From Balamuthia mandrillaris (lineage: Eukaryota; Discosea; Longamoebia; Balamuthiidae), in the NCBI GenBank assembly GCA_031835245.1, contig JAVKOQ010000486.1:5001-27500 (forward strand): 22,500 bases of DNA, written 5' to 3'. The notes beneath the pieces are model-generated. The model ran no database searches. It had not been told where the DNA came from and saw only the letters and a program-made list of their open reading frames with translations. The translations under genes were made by a program, and so were the position numbers. Positions 1 through 8,575 of the stretch are shown here, piece after piece; within the stretch, counting starts at the first letter, position 1, and the number at the start of each line of letters is the position of its first letter.

Positions 1-58
1 AACATCTGATCCCGCTCACCTCTCTTCACCCTGATTCTCTCTTCGCGGCCAAAGATCA

Positions 59-1334
59 CTACCATTCGATGGGAATGACTTTCTTTTGTTGGCGGGCTTC
101 CTCGGCGAGGTTGGCAATGCGACACACAGCGACGGCATCCTTGCGCTTGGCCATAGTGTCGTCCTCTTCAGGGTTTCTGCCATCCAGAATCATATCAACA
201 AAGGCCTTGAGCTCTTCCGCATATGCCTCTACGTAGCGCTGAGGGAAGGAATAGGGAGCTGCGCACTGCGTCTCTCCCTCCACACTGGAAAGCACCACGA
301 TGTGAGGCTTGGGGTTGCCTACTTGAATCATTGCCTTTTCGGTGTTGGCCTCGATCCGCTGGTCGTAGCCGTAGGTGGAGCAGCGGGAGCTCTGGAGAGT
401 GGCAATGGCGCCAGAGGGGAAGGTCAGCGTGATAACAGCAACATCCACGTCTCCAATCTCGGCCACCTCTTTCAAAAAGGCAGAACCCGTAGCCGAAACG
501 TGGGTTGGGTCCTCTCCGGTCAGATAGCGTGCCATGTCGATGTCTGGCAAAGAAAGAGCGAGCAAAAAAAAAAAAAAGAAAAGAAAAGACAGGCAAGTAA
601 GTGGGTTGATCAGTGCAAAGGTTTGCTGGATGTGGGCAGAGTCACAAAACCATACCGTGGCTCATGCAATCGTGGAAGAAACCACCAGAGGTCTTGAGGA
701 AAGCCAAGTTGGGGAGTGGGTGATCCCTAGAGCAAACACGCACGTCAAAGATTTTGCCATAGGCACCACTTCGAAGCATGTTCCTTGCCCTCCTGAATTG
801 TGGGTCATATCTCCTCTGGAAGGCACAGCCTGCGAGCGAAATCAGCACATCAAAAAGGTAGAGGTGGTGAGGTGTCATGAAGGCAGGAAAAGAACGGGTG
901 TGAAAGAGGCGAGATGACATGCACGTACACAAAAACTTGTTGGCCTTCTTGGCAGCGTCGTAGCACTCCTCTATGTCCTCCAGCTGTTGGGCTATGGGCT
1001 TCTCGCAAAAGACGTGCTTGCCAGCCTCGAAGGCCTGGAGAATCATTCTGGGGTGCAGGGGCGTTGGCGTGCAGATGACAACCATGTCAACCTCTGGGTC
1101 CTTCAGCACTTCTTCGTAGGAGTCGGAGGGCTTCACGCCAGGATAACGCGCAGCGTGCTCCTTGGCCTTTTCTGTGATCACGTCCACGATGTAGAGGAGG
1201 CGGGATTTGGGGTTCAGGAAAGCGTTCTCGATGTGCACGCTGCCCATACGCCCCAAACCGACCACCGCTACGCCGACCTTGTTGGTCGTGTTGTAGTCAT
1301 GCACGATTGCCTTGGGTTGAGCTGTGGCTTCCAT
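59..1334 (-). CDS. Gfo/Idh/MocA oxidoreductase, inositol 2-dehydrogenase-like
   Basis: Three exons read on the minus strand: 1334-929, 829-656 and 543-59. The introns are 928-830 (99 nt, GTACGT donor, GCAG acceptor) and 655-544 (112 nt, GTATGG donor, pyrimidine-rich acceptor). The spliced length is exactly 355 codons including TAG, giving 354 aa. The N-terminal Rossmann domain has the dinucleotide motif GLGRMG at residues 26-31. The family motif EKP is at 111-113, with Lys112 the likely catalytic lysine. Asp189 and His193 in the stretch HDCMSHDID match the Asp/His pair of bacterial inositol dehydrogenases and keep the same four-residue spacing. The CAFQRRYDP segment is also typical. The predicted reaction is NAD-dependent oxidation of myo-inositol to scyllo-inosose or of a related polyol, probably in the cytosol as no signal peptide is seen. 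The length is normal for the family. The ATG at 1334 was chosen because the open frame upstream is low-complexity Leu/Pro/Ser encoded by a GGGA repeat. Substrate specificity cannot be fixed from sequence. Confidence 0.9.
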
Positions 1335-1485
1335 TGAATGGTATGTGAGTCGGCACAGAGCCAGCAAAAGAAAAGAAAGGGAGGGGAGGAGAGAGGGAAG
1401 GCGAGTGCTTGTGTGTGAAGTTGTTGCGGCAACAATGAAAACAAGAAAAAAGCAAAGGTGGCGCCAAGGGAGGAAAATGAAAAAA

Positions 1486-1524
1486 GAGGGAGGGAGGGAG
1501 GGAGGGAGGGAGGGAGGGAGAGGG
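1486..1524. repeat. (GGGA)n microsatellite
   Basis: About nine tandem GGGA units on the plus strand (TCCC on the coding strand of the dehydrogenase), roughly 150 bases upstream of that gene's ATG. Runs of G of this spacing can form G-quadruplexes. In a reading frame they give Leu-Pro-Pro-Ser repeats, which explains the spurious long N-terminal extension of the dehydrogenase frame. Confidence 0.9.
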
Positions 1525-1535
1525 AAGAGAAGACC

Positions 1536-1610
1536 CCCATCAAATTTTTTATTATTATTTTTGGGGCAAATCACCTTAAATAAAAAGTTTGATGGGCGGT
1601 TTTAAGGTGA
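1536..1610. repeat. Two interleaved inverted repeats
   Basis: One pair of 18-bp arms (1536-1553 and 1579-1596, one mismatch) is interleaved with a perfect 10-bp pair (TCACCTTAAA at 1571-1580, TTTAAGGTGA at 1601-1610). The arms overlap so that both stems cannot form fully at once. The pair lies just past the 3' end of the GPKOW gene (116 nt beyond its stop). Confidence 0.7.
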
Positions 1611-1725
1611 ATAATAATCATCATCGCCCATTTTCTTCTTTTTTCGCGGCGTTGCCATCAAAAGTGGTGGCGTGCAATTCATGTGAAGCGGAGCCAAGTG
1701 GAGGGGCGCAAATCAAAGCGCAGGG

Positions 1726-3610
1726 CTAAGCCCGCTCCTTCTCCCCAACGTAGTAAGAAATGTCGTCCAGTCGATAGTCATGAATGGTCAGGTCAGAGTC
1801 CAGCTGCACAACGGCCCGGTCCTGAGACAAACGCCGCTCTAACAGTTTGCCGGTCTCTCCTCGGTGTGGTCCTTGCACAACGATGACAGGCCCCTCGACC
1901 ACAGGCAAGACCGTCTCCAGCATACGTTGTTTGATACCTTTTTTTGTATAAACATTCGTTATGATTATTACGGTGTGCGCAAAAGAAGTAGAGAATGTAG
2001 AATAGAGACGAAGAGGAGGGCAAGAAAGGAGAAGTAAAGAAAGAAAGCCAGAAAGAGAAAAGGGCAAAAGGAATGGAGATTGAAAACAGGGTGAGACCTA
2101 AACCTTCCAATAGCTGTCCAGAACTTAACAGAGATACAGTGCAGAGATCGCCTGAGATTACATCTACCACTTTAGCTTTTTGGCGATAGTATTTTCCTTC
2201 TCCAAAACTCTTGCTGACTATCCTGACAACAATATTCGGAGATACCCAAATGTTACGGGAAGAAGATGAAGAAGAGGATGAGGAGGAAGAGGAGGAGGAT
2301 TTATGTGTTCTTTGCTTCTGCTCAGATGCCTGACGTTTGGTAGGGGATCTGATTGAGTGTTTTGTCAGAGAGAGGGCAGGATGACCGCGTTCGAGTTGTG
2401 CAGTATCTACGAGTGTTAAATGCTCCGGAGATACCCTTACTTCCTATTGAAAGGATCACATTAGCCTAGTTGTTGGAAACAGAATATTTCAGAATACCTG
2501 TTTATCTACAAGCTGTACACACACTTTGTCCGCGTCCAATAAAGAAACAACTCTAGCATACATCCCATCATAGCTCCCACTCGCAATTAACACTATACTA
2601 CCCGGTAGCAAGGCTTCTAAGAAGGTGTGGTGATGAGATTATGTATTTACTTTGGACAACGAAAGAGGTACCCTGGCTTGTAAGAGTAGGTTACTTGCCT
2701 TTAAAGGAGCGCTGCTTTTTTGCATCTGTGCTGCCATCCTTGCCACTTTTGTTCTTGGAGGGTTTAGGGGTGGCCCCAAGACCCAAGCGGTGCGGGCGAG
2801 AAACGTATTCCACTGGCTTCACCACACTGTCAGCACAAACATTTTAGTTAATGGCCAGAAAAAAAAAGCAAGTACGAAACGAGAAGAGCACCAACCGCTT
2901 GTTTGTAAGGCCAATAGGCGCACCAGGAGACCAGCCCATACCCCGCAGTAATGCCGTCCCAAATTGTTCCACCGGCACTCTTTCATATGAAGAGAGATCC
3001 GCTTCATCTGGTCGTGATCGCACGTCAAAACGAAACCGTTCATCTTCGTCTTCGATCTGGTCCAAGCCAATGACACGGTTCTTGATGAGCAAAGGAGCGT
3101 CCTCTTGAGCTTTTGCCTCTGCACAAGACAAACATTAGAGAAGAAGACACTCACGCAAAAACAAAAGGGCAACATACCCTCAAGAATTGCTCTCGCAGCG
3201 GCCTCGTCCTCTACAGAAACTTGTTGGACCTTTCCCTCGGCGAGAGAAGCTTCCTCGTATCGCTTTTGCTTGTCAGCAGCGATAGCTGGCAACGCGGAAG
3301 GAGGAGTGCTAATCAAGGGAATAACAAGTGGCCCGTCATCCTGCTTGGAAGGAACTACACTGAGCATCAACATGTTGGTCCGTGATGTTAGCGTGCAATC
3401 ACCAAAGCAAAACGAGGATAGCAGTACACACCTTTGCAATCTGTTTCCTTCCATCTTGGTGACAAAATCTCTCGGTTGTGGCTCTACTTCGCGCGTCTTT
3501 GGCACCGCCACTTCTCTCTTCGCTTTGGACGCCGTAAAGCTGAACGATACATGAGCCTGCGGAAGTGCATCACCAGCGTCGGCCTCGGTACTCGTGTGCT
3601 GTTCTTGCAT
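1726..3610 (-). CDS. GPKOW: GPKOW/MOS2-like G-patch and KOW domain splicing factor
   Basis: Seven exons on the minus strand: 3610-3432, 3359-3178, 3118-2896, 2826-2699, 2616-2498, 2443-2104 and 1937-1726. The total is 461 codons including TAG, giving 460 aa, close to the human protein. Introns are 54-166 nt. Five are GT-AG; the fourth (2698-2617) uses GC-AG with the classic AG|GCAAGT donor, and it is the only donor found that keeps frame. The N-terminus carries the family block EGNRLQSV...LVIPLI (about residues 53-75). The G-patch follows around 170-215 (RGMGWSPGAPIGLTNK, then RPHRLGLGA). The first KOW is at about 238-290 (PGSIVLIASGSYDGMYARV), then a run of 14 serines (326-339). The C-terminal KOW is at about 405-435 (VIVVQGPHRGETGKLL). 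The family binds RNA and the DEAH helicase DHX16/Prp2 in the nuclear spliceosome. The ATG at 3610 is the first in frame; the codon run before it has only a TTG. Confidence 0.93.
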
Positions 3611-4135
3611 GGTGATCAATTTATTTATTCCAAAGCAGCAACCTCTCGTTCCTCCGTTTTGTTGTTTTTGTTGTTTCTATTTCTTCTTCTGCCTCTTCCT
3701 CCTCTTCCTTGGCCGCCTTAGTCCTTCTTCTCTTTCTTTTTCTTCACCTTTTTTCGCTGGGCACCTCTCCTGCAGCGACTAAGCAACACTTGCGCACGAC
3801 TGCTGCACCAGTTGAAAAGGCAAGCACAACAAAGACCACAGAATGAGCTCACTCCTTAGACCTCGTGATCTATGCCCCGCCTTAATTATGGGAGAGAGGT
3901 ACCACATTTCAACAAAAGGGGTCATACTGAGGGGTCAACGGTTTTTTTCAATATTTTGATGGTGGTCCAAAATGAAGTCTACTTTTTGATCAGAAAGGTA
4001 CTCCTCAGACAAAAGAAACCAAAAATGGTAATTATCCCCGAGTGATAACACACTTTGAAAGGCTGCCCTCCTTTTTGTACCTGACAAGTTCCCAACCACT
4101 TGCACCTCATCCCCCACGATGCCTTCTTCTGAAAG
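3611..4135. other. Spacer between GPKOW and the plus-strand hypothetical gene
   Basis: The first 170 bases are a purine-rich leader on the GPKOW (minus) strand, probably its 5' UTR and promoter. The remainder has only short unconvincing frames on either strand. A minus frame over 3935-4405 is open but begins inside a simple repeat and was not accepted. Earlier exons of the plus-strand model at 4136 could lie here, but none could be fixed. Confidence 0.4.
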
Positions 4136-5071
4136 GAAGTCGCTGACGAGAACCCGTTGCAATGGGCCTGGAAGACCAAGAGGAAGCCAATCATTTGGAC
4201 AACAAAAGGCGGACAAAGACAGGCTGGTCTGTGTGCTGTCAAAAAGCTCATCAACCAAGTCAGTGGAGGTATTGTTGCTCCTCTGCTCTCCTCTGCTCCC
4301 CTCTGCTCTCGCTCTCGCTCTCCTCTCACTCTCGCTTTCCTCGCTCTCCTCTTGCTCTCCTCTCACTCTCCTCTCGCTCTCCTCTTTCTCTCGCTCTCCC
4401 CCCACTCTCCCCTCACTCTTGCTCTCCTCTCACTCTCCTCTCGCTCTCCTCTTTCTCTCGCTCTCCCCCCACTCTCCCCTCACTCTTCCCTTGCTCTCCC
4501 CTCGCTCTTCTCTCACTCTCCTCTCGCTCTCCCCTCACTTTTGTGAAGAGTCTTCTCTCACTCTCCTCTCGCTCTCCTTTCACTCTCCTCTTGCTCTCCC
4601 CTCACTTTTGTGAAGAGTCTTCTCTCACTCTCCTCTTGCTCTCCTTTCACTCTCCTCTTGCTCTCCTTTCACTCTCCTCTTGCTCTCCTTTCCTCTTGCT
4701 CCTCTCCTCCTCCACTCACTCTCCTCTGGCTCTCCTTTCACTCTCCTCTTGCTCTCCTTTCACTCTCCTCTGGCTCTCCTTTCACTCTCCTCTTGCTCTC
4801 CTTTCCTCTTGCTCCTCTCCTCCTCCACTCTCCTCCTTGCTTTTCTTTTTTTCTTGTTTATTCACTTGTTGTCTCATTACCTACAGGAGATCAAGTTGCC
4901 TTTCTTAAAGCATTACTTCGCTGGGGACAGCCATTGAAGGCAGAGCTCTTCCAAGCAACACTTCAGCCTTTGGCTAAGGGCCTAAAAGCTGCTTATGATG
5001 CAGCACCACAACGACAAAGGTCTCAACTGTTGTCAATTTGTGTAAATAAGGACTTGAAGCCAGCTCTATAG
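4136..5071 (+). CDS. Hypothetical protein, 3' two exons (partial model)
   Basis: The proposed exons are 4136-4268 and 4887-5071 on the plus strand. A GT donor at 4269 (GAG|GTATTG) and an acceptor preceded by a long pyrimidine tract (ACCTACAG at 4886) join them in phase, and the frame closes with TAG at 5071. The spliced piece is about 105 aa. The first exon is basic and tryptophan-rich (NPLQWAWKTKRKP, then LCAVKKLINQVSG). The second is a helical, well-composed stretch (QVAFLKALLRWGQPLKAELF, then LAKGLKAAYDAAPQRQRSQL). I do not recognise a family. No start codon was found, so upstream exons are missing or the gene is broken. It lies 33 nt upstream of a ~130-bp repeat that recurs at 21815 and could itself be the end of a mobile element. 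Codon-like composition and splice phase are the only support. Confidence 0.35.
4271..4850. repeat. Long pyrimidine tract, CTCTCC-type compound tandem repeat
   Basis: Nearly 580 bases of almost pure C and T on the plus strand, built from variants of CTCTCCTCTTG and CTCTCCTTTCA. Two higher-order copies of a segment containing TTTTGTGAAGAGTC begin at 4534 and 4601 (67-bp period). A further block around 4797-4832 repeats that at about 4680-4715. It fills most of the putative 618-nt intron of the hypothetical gene and could form triplex DNA. All long open frames over it are artefacts of composition. Confidence 0.9.
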
Positions 5072-5103
5072 ACAAAACTTGCTGCTTTGCCAAACCAGCA
5101 AGC

Positions 5104-5240
5104 ATTTGACACCTTTCCAATGGGTACAATGAAAAATATCCAAAAAATTTGGCTCACAATCCCACCCAAAATTTACTACCAATTTTTGGACGATTTTCCC
5201 CATCTCATACCCCCTTGCCATTGGGATATTGTCATTTGCT
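5104..5240 (+). repeat. ~130-bp dispersed direct repeat, copy 1
   Basis: The sequence from TTTGACACCTTTCCAATGGG to GATATTGTCATTTGC is found again, in the same orientation and nearly unchanged, at 21811-21932. No coding potential is visible. It sits between the hypothetical gene and the truncated Ty3 fossil. The next 100 bases (5241-5339) are A-rich with no recognisable feature. Confidence 0.85.
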
Positions 5241-5339
5241 ACAAGCAAGGCTTGGTAAAATAACTTTTTTATTTGCCAAAATGAAAAAAAAAAAACAAAA
5301 CAAAAAGTTTACAAATACTTGCTTACTATACAATAGGGA

Positions 5340-6887
5340 AAGTGTGAGACCCGAAGGCTCTAACCCTCGTTGATGGCTCCCCGTCTACTGCCAAGTCCAC
5401 CCTCAACAAGCATATCAAGGGCAGACTAAACAAACAACTTCCTCCCGCCCCTGAGTGGAAACGCCTCCTTCAACTGCTCCATGCAGAAGGGCACCATGGT
5501 GCAGAGACTTTGTTCATCAAGGTCTGGAACGACGGGTATTATTGGCCTACTCTTCATGTGGATTGTTCCCATACAACCCAGCAGTGCGCTGACTGCCTGA
5601 GGCACAAAACCATCCACACCACATACCCCTTTGACCACATCACTATCGACCTCGTTGGCCCTCTCCCTACCTCTTCTAAAGGCTTCAACTACGTCTTAGT
5701 CACCACAGACGTTGCTACTCGTTTTACTTCCCTTCGCCCAGTACAGGCCAAGACTGCTAAGGATGTGGCCTGTACCCTCTACCAAGTCGTCTCGGACTTT
5801 GGCTTGCCTAAAATTCTCCAATCTGACAACAGCACGGAGTTTGTCAACTCAATTGTCAAGGATCTCAAGAAACTCTCTGGGTTTGAACACCGTTTCATCT
5901 CAGCCTATCACCCCCGAGCTAATGGAGCCACGGAAAGCCACGTCAAGCTTGCCTGCAGCACCCTTAACAAACTTGTGAACAACGATTGGACCCATTGACA
6001 CACCTTTCTCCCTGCCGCTCAATACGCCATAAACCAACGCATCACTCGCCACAAGTCTTCCCCTTTTCAGCTCTTCTTTGGCCGCCCCGCCACCACCCCA
6101 CAAGACTATTCCACTTCTTCTTCTGCGCTGCCTTCTGATGCACTCCTCTTGGAGAACGCCAAGCAAATGCATGACATAGTCTACCCGACTTCGGCCTCCT
6201 CTACTGTAATACACAACTCTGACGTCAAAGCCCGTCATGATTCTTCTAAACCACTCTGCGAGTTTGCTGCAGGCTCTAAGGTCATGCTACGCAAACCCCC
6301 CTCCATCCTCCAAGTCTCTCCCTGAGTACTCGGGCCCCTACACAGTTATCCGCCGTAACCGCGGAGGTGCTTATCTTCTCCAAGATAACACTGGTGTAAC
6401 TCTCCCAGACAAGTTCAGTCCTAATCAACTGAAGCTTGTTGCTCCCCCAGAGAACTCTGCTCCTGACGGCCTTCCTCCTGATGAATATGAGATAGATGAA
6501 ATCCTCACCCACAAGGGCCCTGCTAATAAGCGCAAGTACCTTGTTCACTGGAAAGGAACATACATGCTCCCAAGCTCGTTAAACGCTATTGGGACCTCCT
6601 CAAATAACCTCCTTCATCTTCACCTTCCTCTTCTTCTTAAGAGGGGGAGTATGTTGGTAAAATTACCAACTCTATTCTACTTACTCCTCATGTTAGGTCT
6701 CTTCCTGGACCCTCAGCTTCCCCTTTCTTATATTTCTTCCTTCTTTCCTTCTCTCTTTTCCCTTTCCCTCGGTGTACTCTAAAGCAACGACGGAGATCCC
6801 CTCCTGTTGTCTTTCTTTCTTTCTTCTGGAATACACTCCTTTCTGATCATTTGTCTCTTTCTTTTGTTAAGTTGGACTTAACTAACA
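5340..6887 (+). mobile_element. Ty3/gypsy chromovirus fossil, 5'-truncated
   Basis: Only the 3' third of an LTR retrotransposon is present. In order there is the integrase zinc-binding segment (HAEGHHGAETLF...CADCLRH, about 5480-5610), the integrase core (YPFDHITIDLVGPLP through RANGATESH, about 5620-5950), the integrase C-terminal part (about 6000-6460) and a chromodomain (YEIDEILTHKGP...YLVHWKG, about 6485-6560). A purine-rich tract (6641-6651) precedes a 3' LTR at 6652-6887 that begins TGTTGGTAAAATTACCAAC and ends CTAACA. The left edge near 5340 falls between the RNase H and integrase regions, so no 5' LTR exists here. The copy is broken, with a few interruptions. It is related to, but distinct from, the Ty3 copy at 15957-21810. 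Confidence 0.85.
6652..6887 (+). repeat. 3' LTR of the truncated Ty3 fossil
   Basis: The LTR begins TGTTGG with an internal inverted repeat (TTGGTAA / TTACCAA) and is taken to end at CTAACA. About 236 bp. The start is well fixed by the purine tract before it. The end is inferred from the TG...CA rule, since no second copy is available for comparison. Confidence 0.6.
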
Positions 6888-6896
6888 AAGTGCTTG

Positions 6897-8524
6897 TGCT
6901 TATAAACGAAAGTATGGAACTGGTGTTCCTTTACCTGCTCCTGTTCAGCCTCAGTCCAAACAAAAAAAAAAAGGAGAAGAGTATGCAGAAGCTGTCTGCC
7001 AGTTTTGTATGAGCCACTCCCACCTTGCAGACAATCAAACTGCGACCCTCCAACGAAAGTCAAAGACAAAACCTGCAGTGGTTTGTTTATTTTAATTTAA
7101 TTTTATTTATCTCTAACCCATATTTATCAATAGGTTGTCCCAAAGCGATATTGGAATAAACCAAAGAGTGCTATTTATGCATCCTTTCAGGAGGCCCATC
7201 CAGAGAAAAAAATTAGTTATACTACCTTTGATCAACTTTGCCCAAAGAACATTGCCCAATGTTGTTGGCAAACAGCTATGTGTAGCATTTGTCTTTCTGG
7301 CCCTAAGTTCTTAACTAAGCTCCAATGATGCCTTACTGAGGTTGGCCACCCGAGCTCTTTGCTTCTTGAAGGAGAAGAAAAGAGGAAGGAGCAAACCTAT
7401 TCAACAGCTTGCCTTCTTAGTAAGTGCAAGCATCAAACCAGCACCTCTGACAAACTCCAAACATTACAAGAGGAGTATCAATCCTTTTTAACTCATCTGA
7501 AGCATGTTGAACAACAAAAAAAAGCTTTAAAGAGCAAAATAACAAATTAAAGGGCATTGACCAAGAAGCCATTTTAGTAATGGACTTCAAAGAAAACATT
7601 AAACTGGGCATTAGTTGTGATGAGGAAGGATGAAACTTCTACTCTCAGCCCCAAAGGACCATTTTTGGAGCTACACTCTTGTATCAAGAAGCAGAGGGAC
7701 AGTCATTAAGAGTACATTACTTTGATGTGGTGTCAGCTGTGCTAACTCATGATTCTTGGACCACAGTTTGTTGTTTACAAGAGGTATTTGGCTCTCAAGA
7801 TTGAAAGAGACTTGGTAATCATCTCCAAAACCTTTATCTTTGGATGGATAATGGCCCTGGACACTCTTGGACAGGCAAGACTTTTTGTTATTTTGTTACC
7901 CAACTTGCTCAAGATGCTGGTGTTGCATATCAAGTCCATGTAAATTATTTCTCTGAACAGCATGGAAAAAATATTTGTGATAGCCACTTTTCCATGATTA
8001 GCAAGGCCTTAAAGGACTGGACAAAAGTCCAATGCAGATGGAAGAGGAACTAATGAGGTTTGGACTTCTTATGATGTAAAAAGATGTCTAAAGGAAGAGA
8101 ATGATCAATTGTTATTCAACTACAAATATGCAGCAATGCCAGAAAAGCAAAAATAAGAATGGGATTTTACTATTTTAGTTCAAGATGATCTTCCTTCTTA
8201 TCCAACAAAAGAAGAATTAGAAGAAAGAAGAAGTTATAATTATGCTTGCCTAAGAATTTCCATGATTATAGTCATTTTAAAATTATAGTAAGTGATTCTT
8301 CTCCAGAACCTACTAATGATTTGTTTTCTTCCAAAGGCAAAAGGCAGATTCAAGCATCTTTGTGGTCTTTAAATAGTCCACTTCATTCTGTTACTGTGAC
8401 TTTTTCAACACAGCTTTTTAACAAAGCTAGTTTGAAAAAAAGTGTATCAAAACCAGAAGAATATTCTGTTGGAAAGAATGTACAAAAGAAAAAAACGTCA
8501 AGAACAATTAAAAGATTTTTTTAG
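6897..8524 (+). pseudogene. Decayed DDE-type DNA transposase, family unassigned
   Basis: A cut-and-paste transposase relic. A first exon (about 6973-7080) encodes a zinc-finger-like piece (EAVCQFCMSHSHL). A 53-nt AT-rich intron (7081-7133, GTTTGT...CAATAG) joins in phase to an exon starting VVPKRYWNKPKSA. Then follow a Cys/Trp-rich block (CCWQTAMCSICLSGPK), a Lys/Gln-rich coiled coil (about 7360-7550) and the catalytic-looking segments VMDFKENIKLG (about 7573-7606), YLWMDNGPGHSW (about 7835-7870) and FSEQHGKNICDSHF (about 7950-7993), which look like the D, D and D/E positions. A C-terminal tail runs to 8524. It is interrupted by stops, including a TGA at 7326 in frame with the exon 2 start and a TAA after codon 7548-7550, and by a probable slip in the A run at 6962-6972. 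No long terminal inverted repeats were identified. Known families carry similar DNG.H and EqHGK..D.HF motifs, but I cannot name this one with confidence. Confidence 0.7.
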
Positions 8525-8556
8525 TTTTTCATTTTCTTATATATATTATATTTTTC

Positions 8557-8562
8557 AATAAA
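8557..8562 (+). terminator. Polyadenylation signal AATAAA of the DDE transposase gene
   Basis: A canonical AATAAA lies 33 bases beyond the TAG that closes the transposase tail, in an AT-rich context. The position is as expected for the 3' UTR. Confidence 0.55.
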
Positions 8563-8575
8563 GGAACAATCAACT

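Larger units (their letters stand above)
1335..1725. promoter_or_regulatory. Intergenic region: presumed promoter of the dehydrogenase and 3' end of the GPKOW gene
   Basis: About 390 bases lie between two genes transcribed the same way (minus). The part next to the dehydrogenase start is pyrimidine-rich on the coding strand, as is common for 5' leaders. No clear TATA box was found. The region also holds the GGGA microsatellite and the paired inverted repeats listed separately. The role as a promoter is inferred from position only. Confidence 0.4.

Noticed and set aside
1335-1574. N-terminal extension of the dehydrogenase
   Set aside because: The extra residues are encoded by the GGGA microsatellite and a pyrimidine-rich leader. 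The ATG at 1334 gives a normal family N-terminus.
3935-4405. Minus-strand frame of 156 codons
   Set aside because: Its first third is translated simple repeat (Glu/Arg/Ser), it overlaps the better plus-strand two-exon model, and no motif was recognised.
4119-4908. Long Ser/Leu/Pro-rich plus-strand frames
   Set aside because: They arise because the tract has almost no purines and so no stops. Composition alone explains them.
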